Shown: piece by piece, positions 1 to 5,112 of the stretch
How the letters are laid out: each line of letters opens with the position of its first letter
How positions within the stretch are numbered: position 1 is the stretch's first letter
Origin: CAYGWP01 sp964353455
GTDB taxonomy: Bacteria > Planctomycetota > Phycisphaerae > FEN-1346
Length of the DNA stretch: 7,593 nt
Reading direction: 5' to 3'
Assembly: GCA_964353455.1 (NCBI GenBank)
Contig: CAYGWP010000027.1
Span: 1-7,593 of the forward strand
Position numbers and translations under genes: made by a program
The notes under the pieces: generated by a model
Database searches by the model: none
What the model saw: the letters and a program-made list of their open reading frames with translations, nothing else
What the model was told of the DNA's origin: nothing

Positions 1-2
1 GC

Positions 3-22
3 CGTCGCCGCAAACGGCGACG
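3..22. terminator. Perfect hairpin downstream of the surface-glycan operon
   Basis: CGTCGCCG and CGGCGACG form a perfect 8-base stem with a 4-base loop (CAAA on the plus strand). It lies about 30 bases past the stop of the minus-strand FemAB-like gene and just beyond another hairpin at 32-51, so it could end the right-to-left operon. A following T-run cannot be judged because the window ends here, so a plain intergenic palindrome is equally possible. Confidence 0.4.
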
Positions 23-24
23 AT

Positions 25-58
25 CATCAAACGCGGCCGGTCGCGGCCGCGGCTAAAC
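25..58 (-). repeat. GC-rich hairpin element with conserved edges (copy 1)
   Basis: On the plus strand this reads CATCAAACGCG, a GC-rich core, then CGCGGCTAAAC. The core contains a perfect 7-base stem (CGCGGCC at 32-38, GGCCGCG at 45-51). The same two edge sequences with a different core recur at 7236-7272, and the inner edge recurs at 1056-1066. The TAG stop of the FemAB-like gene (53-55) lies inside the edge. It is probably a member of a dispersed palindromic repeat family and may also act as a transcript end. Confidence 0.55.
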
Positions 59-1015
59 TTCGCCCTCGGCCTCGGCCTGGGCCGGGCCTTCCTCGAAGCG
101 GCCGATCATGCGGTTGTATTTCTTCGGGAACACCAGGCGCAGCGCCAGCCCGACGCCCGGCCTCAGGCACGTCCGCGCGGGGAACGGGTGCGGCTTGAAG
201 CCGATCCCCTCCTTGAACTGCTCCAGTTTCGTCACGTAGGATTTGATGGCGTAGTTGGCCTTCCTGACGCCCGGCAGGCGGGCGGCATTCTTGAGGAACG
301 CGTACACGATGGCGTCGTTCACGTTCGTGCCCAAGAGGTCGGTGCGCGAGGCGATGGTGTCGCCGTGTGCAGTGTCGCCGACGATCTTCGTGATGAGGAA
401 GCCGGCGATCTCGCCCGACTCCTTGTCGCGGCCCGCGATGACCGAGAGGCCGGGGCAGTCGAAGACCATCCGCCACGTCTCCTCGAACAGCGGCCACTCG
501 ACGGGTTTCCTCCATCCGGTGCGGGTCGTCAGGTCGTTCCACGCCCTGTGGCACTGGCGGACGGGCCCCTCCTCGAAGGACTTCAGGACCTCCAGTGCGC
601 ATCGCTTGAAGCCCTTGCGGACCATCTTTCGGCGGTTGTGGCTGACCTGCCCGGCCCCGTACGCCGCCAGGTCGAGGATGGCGTTGATGACGAGGCGGCT
701 GTCGGCGGCGGCCTCATCCGGCACCACATGCTGATATCCCAGAAATGTCTTCATGTATGGCGGCCGCGCGCTCTCCCGCGCGATCGCCCCCAGCAGGTCA
801 ACCGGCCACGAGAGGCCCGGCTTCACCTGGTACCACCAGTTGCCGCTCTCATCGCGGAACGGGAGCGAGTAGTTGCCGAGGAGCGGATGGACGCCCTGGT
901 GCCACCAGAACGGGAGCCGCTTGAGGGCGAGGAGGCCGCGGGCGTGCTCCTCGACCGAGCAGTGTTTGAGTTTGAGGGCGGGCGCCTCGATTTCTTCGGG
1001 TTTGTCGGCGGCCAT
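53..1015 (-). CDS. FemAB/GNAT-like acyltransferase
   Basis: A 320-residue protein that resembles the FemAB/GNAT-fold transferases which add amino acids or acyl groups to peptidoglycan or exopolysaccharide precursors. Residues 40-90 hold aromatic-rich segments (PFWWHQG, NWWYQV). Residues 125-136 form a basic stretch (SHNRRKMVRKGF) of the kind seen before the acceptor half of FemAB-like proteins. Residues about 150-280 look like a GNAT fold, with a beta strand SVIAGRD followed by GEIAGFLITK and ending in a helix-strand region (KLEQFKEGIGFKP). The Glu/Ala-rich tail after residue 308 is probably disordered. The ATG is set by a good ribosome site, GAGGAG, 9 bases upstream. It is the last gene of the three-gene operon, 47 bases after the deacetylase. 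There is no signal peptide, so it should act in the cytoplasm. The substrate is unknown and the family call rests on overall resemblance. Confidence 0.7.
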   Translation of the reverse strand: MAADKPEEIEAPALKLKHCSVEEHARGLLALKRLPFWWHQGVHPLLGNYSLPFRDESGNWWYQVKPGLSWPVDLLGAIARESARPPYMKTFLGYQHVVPDEAAADSRLVINAILDLAAYGAGQVSHNRRKMVRKGFKRCALEVLKSFEEGPVRQCHRAWNDLTTRTGWRKPVEWPLFEETWRMVFDCPGLSVIAGRDKESGEIAGFLITKIVGDTAHGDTIASRTDLLGTNVNDAIVYAFLKNAARLPGVRKANYAIKSYVTKLEQFKEGIGFKPHPFPARTCLRPGVGLALRLVFPKKYNRMIGRFEEGPAQAEAEGEV

Positions 1016-1024
1016 GCGTGGGAT

Positions 1025-1030
1025 CTCCTC
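1025..1030 (-). promoter_or_regulatory. Ribosome binding site of the FemAB-like gene
   Basis: On the minus strand GAGGAG lies 9 bases before the ATG at 1013-1015. This is one of the clearest Shine-Dalgarno sequences in the window and supports this start over any internal one. Confidence 0.65.
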
Positions 1031-1042
1031 AAGGCACGTGCG

Positions 1043-1061
1043 CGCGACCCTTTGGGCCGCG
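1043..1061 (-). terminator. Hairpin after the deacetylase gene
   Basis: The minus-strand transcript reads CGCGGCCC-AAA-GGGUCGCG, an 8-pair stem with one G-U pair and a 3-base loop, beginning 1 base after the TAG stop (1063-1065). There is no U-run behind it, so it may be an mRNA-processing or attenuating hairpin rather than a true terminator, because the FemAB-like gene follows in the same direction. The edge (GGGCCGCGGCTAAA on the plus strand) links it to the repeat elements at 25-58 and 7236-7272. Confidence 0.45.
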
Positions 1062-1062
1062 G

Positions 1063-1917
1063 CTAAAAGTTGAGTGATGATATTACTTCGCCGAGCGGGG
1101 CGAGACTGAACTCGGCGAGCAGGCGCTCGAGTTTCGGCTCGACCGTCTCGCGGTTCCTCAGTTGCCCGCGGTAGAACTTGCGGACTTCCGGCGGCGCCTC
1201 CCGGAGGGCCGCGGCGAAGCCGGCCGGCGGCGGCGACGTGTCGATATCATACGGATGCAGATATACGATTGCCGGGCGGGTCCGCTCGATCCGCCTCATC
1301 GCCCACCGCGTCACCGCGTACGGAAAGTGCCTGAGATACCCCCCGCCGCAGACCGGCAAGGCCCGGCCGAGGATCCGGACGGTCGATGGCGGGGCCTCGA
1401 TGATCCTTGCCCCGCTTTCGAGCGTCATCTCGTGAATCTCCGGCGGAAACCCCGGCCAGCCGTATCGCTTGCCGCTGATCGGAAAGATGCTGCTATCGTA
1501 CTCAAAACCCAGTTCGGCCAGGACCTGGAGGCCCCAGGCCGTGTCGGGGCGGATCGAGAAGGCGGGCGCCCGGTGTCCCCGGACCCTGTGGCCGACGAGG
1601 TCCTCGATCCGGCGTTTGGCATCGCCCGCCTCGCGGCGGAATTCGTCGGGCGTCAGGCGAAAGAGTTGCACGTGCCGGTATCCGTGGACGCCCACCTCGT
1701 GGCCCGCGCCGGCGATGCGGCGCACGAGGTCCGGAAACGCCTCGGCCGCCTCCCCGAGGACAAAGAACGTTGCGCGTGCGCTGTGGGCGGCCAGGCGCGC
1801 GAGCAGCCGCTCGGTGCTGCGGACGACGGCGTCGGTCTGCGGCATGTTCAGGCCGAGCCGGTCGCGGGCGAAGACCGCGTAGGCGTCCTCCACGTCTATC
1901 GTCAGGGCGCTAAGCAT
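1063..1917 (-). CDS. Polysaccharide deacetylase (NodB-type, exopolysaccharide-associated)
   Basis: A 284-residue metal-dependent carbohydrate deacetylase (CE4/NodB fold), predicted to remove N- or O-acetyl groups from a polysaccharide. Visible motifs, in order: TIDVEDAY at residues 6-13 supplies the catalytic-base and metal aspartate region; TFFVLG at 50-55; HEVGVHGYRH at 73-82 supplies the metal-binding histidines (H78, H82); RGHRAPAFS at 113-121; DSSIFP at 141-146; and YLHPYD at 219-224 supplies the late catalytic histidine. The GY/FP-rich segment and the C-terminal HPYDID region resemble the DUF3473-containing deacetylases of exosortase-linked exopolysaccharide loci. No signal peptide is seen, so it probably acts on cytoplasmic or lipid-linked precursors. 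Its ATG overlaps the end of the ATP-grasp gene by 8 bases, which implies translational coupling. The family is confident; the substrate is not known. Confidence 0.9.
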   Translation of the reverse strand: MLSALTIDVEDAYAVFARDRLGLNMPQTDAVVRSTERLLARLAAHSARATFFVLGEAAEAFPDLVRRIAGAGHEVGVHGYRHVQLFRLTPDEFRREAGDAKRRIEDLVGHRVRGHRAPAFSIRPDTAWGLQVLAELGFEYDSSIFPISGKRYGWPGFPPEIHEMTLESGARIIEAPPSTVRILGRALPVCGGGYLRHFPYAVTRWAMRRIERTRPAIVYLHPYDIDTSPPPAGFAAALREAPPEVRKFYRGQLRNRETVEPKLERLLAEFSLAPLGEVISSLNF

Positions 1918-2767
1918 GGTCCGCGCCGGCGGCAGGGCCGCCCTCCAGGTCAGTGCCCAGTTTGGCCTTCCAGACCTTCGGGTCGGCGTACTTGAGGATG
2001 TTGGTCAGCCAGAAGGCAGGTTCGGTGAGTGGGTCGTCGGCCGAGAGGGTCTGGTACTTCACCTTCGGGCCGAAGAAGCGGAAGAAGGGGGGCCAGGTGG
2101 TCCGGCGCATCTCGGGCGTGGCGAACACGTACCACAACATATCCATACATAGATTACGCATGTAGATGCCGATGCGGTAGTCCTCGACCGCGGGCACCGG
2201 CCGCCCCGTTGCCAGGCGCAGCGAGAGGTCGGCGTAGTCGATGCCCGCGGCGAAGCCGATCTTGATGCCGGCGGTCACGCGCGGGTTGATCTCCAGTATC
2301 TTGGCCGCGCCGTCGCGCGGGTCGAGGATCAGGTCAACGTCGGCCGCGCCTGTCCACCCGATGCCCTCCAGGAGCCGCCGCACCGACTCCTGGATGTCCG
2401 GCCGCCGGATCGTCACGTTCGCGGTGCTCGTGCCGCCCGTGACGGGGAAGAACCGCGGCTTGGCGAGGACCATGCAGGCCTTCATCCGGCCGCCGGCGTC
2501 GCAGAAGGCCTCGGCCTGGAACTGCATGCCCCCGGCCTGCGGGATGAATTCCTGGATGATGAGTTCTCCATATCTAGCGCGTATCGTCTCGTAGCGCCGG
2601 CGCAGGTCTTCCGCGGTCTCGATCCGGTGAAGGCCCACCGCCCCCAGGCCCTCGCGCGGCTTCACCATCACGGGCATCGGCGCCCGCGCAATGATGCCTT
2701 CCAGGTCCTCGCGGTCCGGGAAGAACGTCTTAGGGCACGGTATGCCGTGCTCCATCGCGTAGGCCAT
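1910..2767 (-). CDS. ATP-grasp ligase, catalytic (C-terminal) part after an in-frame stop
   Basis: This 285-residue open frame holds the ATP-grasp core of a carboxylate-amine/thiol ligase of the carbamoyl-phosphate-synthase-like kind (COG3919-like predicted ATP-grasp enzymes). Visible motifs: VMVKPREGLGAVGL (about residues 33-46) with the ATP-binding lysine and glycine loop; LIIQEFIP, the hinge between ATP and substrate; FPVTGGTSTANVT; and ADVDLILDPRDG followed by KILEINPRVTAG, the magnesium-binding Glu/Asn region. About 90 residues follow as a less conserved tail. The frame continues without a shift from the N-terminal part at 2840-3172: only the TAA at 2840-2842 separates them, and 24 sense codons of the domain (including LAPVTGLAVPDYGTF) lie between that stop and this first ATG. 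Independent translation would therefore give a protein lacking the end of its first domain. It overlaps the deacetylase start by 8 bases. Confidence 0.8.
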   Translation of the reverse strand: MAYAMEHGIPCPKTFFPDREDLEGIIARAPMPVMVKPREGLGAVGLHRIETAEDLRRRYETIRARYGELIIQEFIPQAGGMQFQAEAFCDAGGRMKACMVLAKPRFFPVTGGTSTANVTIRRPDIQESVRRLLEGIGWTGAADVDLILDPRDGAAKILEINPRVTAGIKIGFAAGIDYADLSLRLATGRPVPAVEDYRIGIYMRNLCMDMLWYVFATPEMRRTTWPPFFRFFGPKVKYQTLSADDPLTEPAFWLTNILKYADPKVWKAKLGTDLEGGPAAGADHA

Positions 2768-2839
2768 CGTGAGGGCCTTGTCCTTGGCGCGGACGAACGT
2801 GCCGTAGTCGGGGACGGCCAGGCCGGTGACTGGGGCGAG

Positions 2840-2842
2840 TTA
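2840..2842 (-). other. In-frame TAA nonsense codon inside the ATP-grasp gene
   Basis: On the minus strand ...CGG GGT GCG TAA CTC GCC CCA... interrupts one continuous reading frame that runs from 3172 to 1910. Both sides are in the same frame (24 whole codons separate the stop from the next ATG) and both read as ATP-grasp protein. TAA differs by one base from GAA (Glu), CAA (Gln) and AAA (Lys), any of which would suit this polar position. It could be a recent nonsense mutation, an assembly or sequencing error, or a readthrough site. Confidence 0.85.
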
Positions 2843-3172
2843 CGCACCCCGCCGCGAGAGCATCTCGGCCGAGACGTCGCCCACGGCCAGCGTGGCGTCG
2901 GGCCGCCGGCGGCGGATGTACTCCATCATCCGCTCGACGAAACCGGCGTGGTCGTGGAAGTAGTCCGGCCACAGGAGTCTCCGGTCGGGGTACCGCGACA
3001 CGTACCCGAGGCTCGTGCGGCGCGGACATGCAACGGTGACGTGGTGCCCTGCCCGCTTAAGCGCCCGGAGGAACGGCAGGGCCTGCCGCCCGTCGCCGTC
3101 GAGCATGAGGACGTGCATGCGCGGCAGGGGCTCAGGTTGCGGTTGTGGTATCCGACTATCGCGGTTTAACAT
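2840..3172 (-). CDS. ATP-grasp ligase, N-terminal (pre-ATP-grasp) part, ends at premature TAA
   Basis: A 110-residue fragment containing the Rossmann-like N-terminal domain of the ATP-grasp enzyme. MHVLMLDGDGRQALPFLRAL (from 3118) is a typical first strand-loop-helix, followed by GHHVTVACP, the GYVSRYPDRR loop, WPDYFHDHAGFVERMMEYI and the DATLAVGDVSAEMLSRR strand-helix that normally leads into the LAP...PDY segment found after the stop. Two starts are plausible. The ATG at 3170-3172 adds 18 residues (MLNRDSRIPQPQPEPLPR) and lies in a 22-base sequence shared with the DUF1570 gene start; the ATG at 3116-3118 would begin directly at the first strand. Neither has an obvious ribosome site. In-frame sequence also extends up to 3238. 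Without the second half it has no ATP-binding residues, so alone it should be inactive. Confidence 0.7.
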   Translation of the reverse strand: MLNRDSRIPQPQPEPLPRMHVLMLDGDGRQALPFLRALKRAGHHVTVACPRRTSLGYVSRYPDRRLLWPDYFHDHAGFVERMMEYIRRRRPDATLAVGDVSAEMLSRRGA

Positions 3173-3181
3173 TGCGTGTTC
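3160..3181 (-). repeat. 22-base sequence shared with the DUF1570 gene start (copy 1)
   Basis: The bases here are identical to 7198-7219. On the minus strand they read GAACACGCA, then ATGTTAAACCGC, then G, so both copies place an ATG start encoding Met-Leu-Asn-Arg at the same point. The flanking sequences and the two proteins are unrelated. Confidence 0.8.
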
Positions 3182-3193
3182 GCGCGGCGAGTC

Positions 3194-3221
3194 AAGGTTC
3201 AGGGTCCCAAGTCCAAGGTTC
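3194..3221. repeat. Degenerate 7-base repeat array
   Basis: Four 7-base units in register: AAGGTTC, AGGGTCC, CAAGTCC, AAGGTTC. It lies in the spacer between the divergent ATP-grasp and aroDE genes. Similar period-7 arrays of different sequence occur at 3271-3298, 4970-4997 and 5045-5072. Confidence 0.6.
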
Positions 3222-3231
3222 AAGACCGCGC

Positions 3232-3249
3232 CGCGCAAGCGCGGCGGCT
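3232..3249. repeat. GC palindrome in the divergent spacer
   Basis: CGCCGCGC-AA-GCGCGGCG is a perfect 8-base stem with a 2-base loop, followed on the plus strand by GCTAAG. It shares the GCGCGGCGG core with the palindromes inside aroDE (4588-4615, 4660-4687) and the trailing GGCTAA with the hairpin elements at 25-58, 1043-1066 and 7236-7272. It may be a REP-like element. Confidence 0.55.
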
Positions 3250-3270
3250 AAGTACCATTGTCTTTGTTAC

Positions 3271-3298
3271 TTACTCCGCACTCCGAACTCCGCACTTG
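3271..3298. repeat. 7-base repeat array upstream of aroDE
   Basis: Units TTACTCC, GCACTCC, GAACTCC, GCACTTG in register. Bases 3279-3297 are the exact reverse complement of 4978-4996 after aroDE, so the same 19-base sequence flanks that gene in opposite orientation. Confidence 0.65.
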
Positions 3299-3323
3299 TC
3301 ACAATCCGCAATTCCTTTGGCCC

Positions 3324-3352
3324 TTTCCACGGCGGCCGAGCGCTGGTATCAT
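3324..3352 (+). promoter_or_regulatory. Candidate sigma-70-type promoter of aroDE
   Basis: TTTCCA (3324-3329) and TATCAT (3347-3352) are separated by 17 bases, matching 4 of 6 and 5 of 6 positions of the -35 and -10 consensus. Transcription would start near 3359, giving a leader of about 33 bases before the ATG at 3392. GGTGA at 3381-3385 is 6 bases ahead of that ATG and can serve as the ribosome site. This is prediction only. Confidence 0.45.
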
Positions 3353-3391
3353 CGGCACGACCATGATAACGGGTTTAGGCGGTGATGCATT

Positions 3392-4969
3392 ATGAAAACG
3401 GTCCTCTGCACCAGCCTGATGCCGGAGACGACGGCCGCAGCCATCGCGGGGCTTGCCGAGGCGGCCCGCGCAGGCACGTGGGCGGAACTCCGGCTTGACG
3501 CGATGCGTGAATTCCACCTTGAGCGCATCCTCAAGGACGCCCCCTGCCCCGTCATCGTCACATACCGGCCGCGGCGCGAGGGCGGACTGTATGACGGTCC
3601 GGAGCCGGCCCGCCTTGAGACGCTGCGGACGGCCGCGCGCCTGGGCGCAAGGTTCATCGACGTTGAGCACGACACTATCGCGGCGCTCGGCGACGTGCCG
3701 CCAGGGAAAGTCATCGTTTCTTACCACAACCACGAGCGCACGCCGGAGGACCTTGCGGCGATCCACGCGCGGCTGGTCAGTACGGGTGCGGCGGTCGTCA
3801 AGGTGGCGGTCCTTGCGCGGCACATCCTCGACACCGTGGCGGTGCTGCGGCTGCTGCGCGATGCGCGTGTGCCGACGATCGCCCTTTCGATGGGCCCGCG
3901 CGGGGTCATCACGCGGATCCTCGCTCCGAAGTTCGGCGCGTTCCTGACCTACGCCGGCGCAGGCGACGGACGCGAGGCCGCGCCCGGGCACATCTCGGCC
4001 GCAGAGATGCTTGGCCTCTACCGCGTGGACCGAATCGGCCCGAAGACGCGGGTGTATGGAGTCATCGCCGACCCGGTGGGGCACAGCCTCAGCCCGCGGA
4101 TACACAATGCGGCGTTCGCCGAGACGGGCCTCGACGCCGTGTACCTGCCGCTGTGGGTCGAGGGCGACCCTGCGGCATTCGTGCGGACGATGCGCGAGTT
4201 CGAGTTCGACGGCTACAGCGTCACGATTCCGCACAAGCAGACCGTGATGGCGGCAGCCGATGAGATTGAGCCGCTCGCGCGGCGGATCGGGGCGGTCAAC
4301 ACGTTCCTGCGGCGGGCGGACGGGCGACTCTTCGCCACCAACACCGACTGGACGGCGGGACTGGCATCAATCGAGGCGGTCGTCGGCGCCGGGTGGCTGA
4401 AAGGGAAGCGGGCGCTGATGCTCGGGGCGGGCGGCGTGGGGCGCGCGATGGCGTTCGGCCTCACCCAAGGCGGCGCGAAACTTACGCTCACCGATATTGA
4501 TGAGAAGCGTGCCCAGGCGCTGGCCGGGGAAGTCGGGGCCGAGACGTTGCCGATTTCGGAAGTCGCGCGCGGCGGGTCGAACGCTTTGCGCGGCGGGTCT
4601 CCGTACCCGCCGCGCTCATTGAGGGGAAGCGCACCGCCGCGCCATGGCGAAGAGCCTCTGCGCGGCGGGTCTCCGTACCCGCCGCGCTTAAGGTGCGACC
4701 TGCTCCTCAACTGCACGCCCATCGGCATGCATCCCAAGATTGATGCCTCTCCCGTTCCGCGGGAGATGCTGCGGCCGGAAACGGTCGTCTATGACGCGGT
4801 GTATAACCCGATCAAGACGCGGCTCTTGCGTGAGGCCCGCGCGGCCGGCTGCCGCACGGTCGCCGGGATCGACCATTTCGTCCGCCAGGCGGTGGAGCAG
4901 TTCGAACTCTGGACCGGCCGCCCCGCCCCGATCGAAACCATGCGGCGCGTGCTGGTCGAGGCGCTGTAG
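3392..4969 (+). CDS. aroDE: Bifunctional 3-dehydroquinate dehydratase / shikimate dehydrogenase
   Basis: A fused 525-residue enzyme catalysing steps 3 and 4 of the shikimate pathway in the cytoplasm: dehydroquinate to dehydroshikimate, then NADPH-dependent reduction to shikimate. Residues 1-215 form a type I dehydratase: ELRLD (E32, R34), TYRP (R59), SYHNH (H112), VVKVAV with the Schiff-base lysine K137, and MGPRGVITR (R175). Residues 221-525 form the dehydrogenase: GHSLSPRIHN, VTIPHK (catalytic K282), GAVNTF, NTDW (D319), the nucleotide loop GAGGVGRAM (345-353), NCTPIGMHP (440-448) and a C-terminal GIDHFVRQAVEQF. Two oddities are noted. Residues about 393-433 are an insertion encoded by GC palindromes, with LRGGSPYPPR occurring twice. 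The substrate-loop Ser and Gln of the dehydratase (S-A-P-G-Q in E. coli) read A196-A-P-G-H200. GGTGA 6 bases upstream supports the start. Such fusions are known in plants, chlamydiae and planctomycetes. Confidence 0.95.
   Translation: MKTVLCTSLMPETTAAAIAGLAEAARAGTWAELRLDAMREFHLERILKDAPCPVIVTYRPRREGGLYDGPEPARLETLRTAARLGARFIDVEHDTIAALGDVPPGKVIVSYHNHERTPEDLAAIHARLVSTGAAVVKVAVLARHILDTVAVLRLLRDARVPTIALSMGPRGVITRILAPKFGAFLTYAGAGDGREAAPGHISAAEMLGLYRVDRIGPKTRVYGVIADPVGHSLSPRIHNAAFAETGLDAVYLPLWVEGDPAAFVRTMREFEFDGYSVTIPHKQTVMAAADEIEPLARRIGAVNTFLRRADGRLFATNTDWTAGLASIEAVVGAGWLKGKRALMLGAGGVGRAMAFGLTQGGAKLTLTDIDEKRAQALAGEVGAETLPISEVARGGSNALRGGSPYPPRSLRGSAPPRHGEEPLRGGSPYPPRLRCDLLLNCTPIGMHPKIDASPVPREMLRPETVVYDAVYNPIKTRLLREARAAGCRTVAGIDHFVRQAVEQFELWTGRPAPIETMRRVLVEAL
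4567..4688 (+). repeat. Cluster of palindromic elements inserted in-frame in aroDE
   Basis: Two identical 30-base copies (4587-4616 and 4659-4688, 72 bases apart) each contain a perfect 11-base stem: GCGCGGCGGGT, loop CTCCGT, ACCCGCCGCGC. A left half-arm stands alone at 4567-4577 and a one-base-short right arm (ACCGCCGCGC) at 4633-4642, as if one copy had landed inside another. The insertion keeps the reading frame and encodes repeated R-G-G-S-P-Y-P-P-R. If it is removed, SEVAR would join CDLLLNCTPIGM, the normal length for this loop of shikimate dehydrogenase. Confidence 0.85.
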
Positions 4970-4997
4970 GAAGTGCGAAGTGCGGAGTTCGGAGTGG
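4970..4997. repeat. 7-base repeat array after aroDE, left arm of an inverted repeat
   Basis: Units GAAGTGC, GAAGTGC, GGAGTTC, GGAGTGG begin directly after the aroDE stop. Bases 4974-4996 pair with 5047-5069 (21 of 23 positions), enclosing a 50-base loop. A role as an aroDE transcript end is possible, but there is no U-run. Confidence 0.6.
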
Positions 4998-5044
4998 GTA
5001 ACGAAGTCTCGTTGTCTGCGGACGCGGCGCCGTTTTCGGGGCTG

Positions 5045-5072
5045 TTCACTCCGCATTCCGCACTTCGCATTA
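5045..5072. repeat. 7-base repeat array, right arm of an inverted repeat
   Basis: Units TTCACTC, CGCATTC, CGCACTT, CGCATTA. Bases 5047-5069 are an imperfect inverted copy of 4974-4996. It ends about 40 bases before the small Fic-inhibitor-like ORF. Confidence 0.6.
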
Positions 5073-5100
5073 TACTGTGGTTGCCCTTGTCCAAACGCCG

Positions 5101-5106
5101 TATAAT
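5101..5106 (+). promoter_or_regulatory. Candidate -10 box (TATAAT) of the small inhibitor-like ORF, possibly leaderless
   Basis: A perfect TATAAT lies 6 bases before the ATG at 5113, so a transcript starting at the usual distance would begin at or next to the ATG. AAGG at 5107-5110 is too close to be a normal ribosome site. The -35 region is weak (TTGCCC at 5081-5086 gives only a 14-base spacer). A leaderless mRNA is a reasonable inference but is not proven. Confidence 0.4.
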
Positions 5107-5112
5107 AAGGCA

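Noticed and set aside
188..1066. Long plus-strand open frame of about 290 codons opposite the FemAB-like gene
   Set aside because: Its translation is Arg/Ala/Val/Glu-rich with no motif, it mirrors a real gene, and high GC content removes stops in antisense frames. The same applies to the long antisense frames at 1162-1995, 3299-4234 and 5930-6718.
1063..1917. Full exosortase (XrtA) exopolysaccharide locus
   Set aside because: The deacetylase and FemAB-like genes resemble members of such loci, but no exosortase, PEP-CTERM protein or polysaccharide export gene is in the window.
2840..2842. Genetic-code change making TAA a sense codon
   Set aside because: TAA ends the RmlC-like gene (7281-7283) and the 62-residue ORF (5299-5301) at sensible places; other genes use TAG or TGA.
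2730..3029. Frameshift as the cause of the broken ATP-grasp gene (another minus-strand frame is open here)
   Set aside because: The two ATP-grasp halves are in the same frame (2839 to 2767 is 24 whole codons). The alternative frame reads as Arg/Pro-rich shadow, so a single stop codon explains the break.
3271..3298. CRISPR array
   Set aside because: The repeats are 7 bases long with no spacers, are only four units deep, and no cas gene is present.
4974..5069. Insertion-sequence ends or a mobile element between aroDE and the small ORF
   Set aside because: The inverted arms are built from 7-base repeats, the enclosed 50 bases code for nothing recognisable, and no transposase or target duplication is seen.
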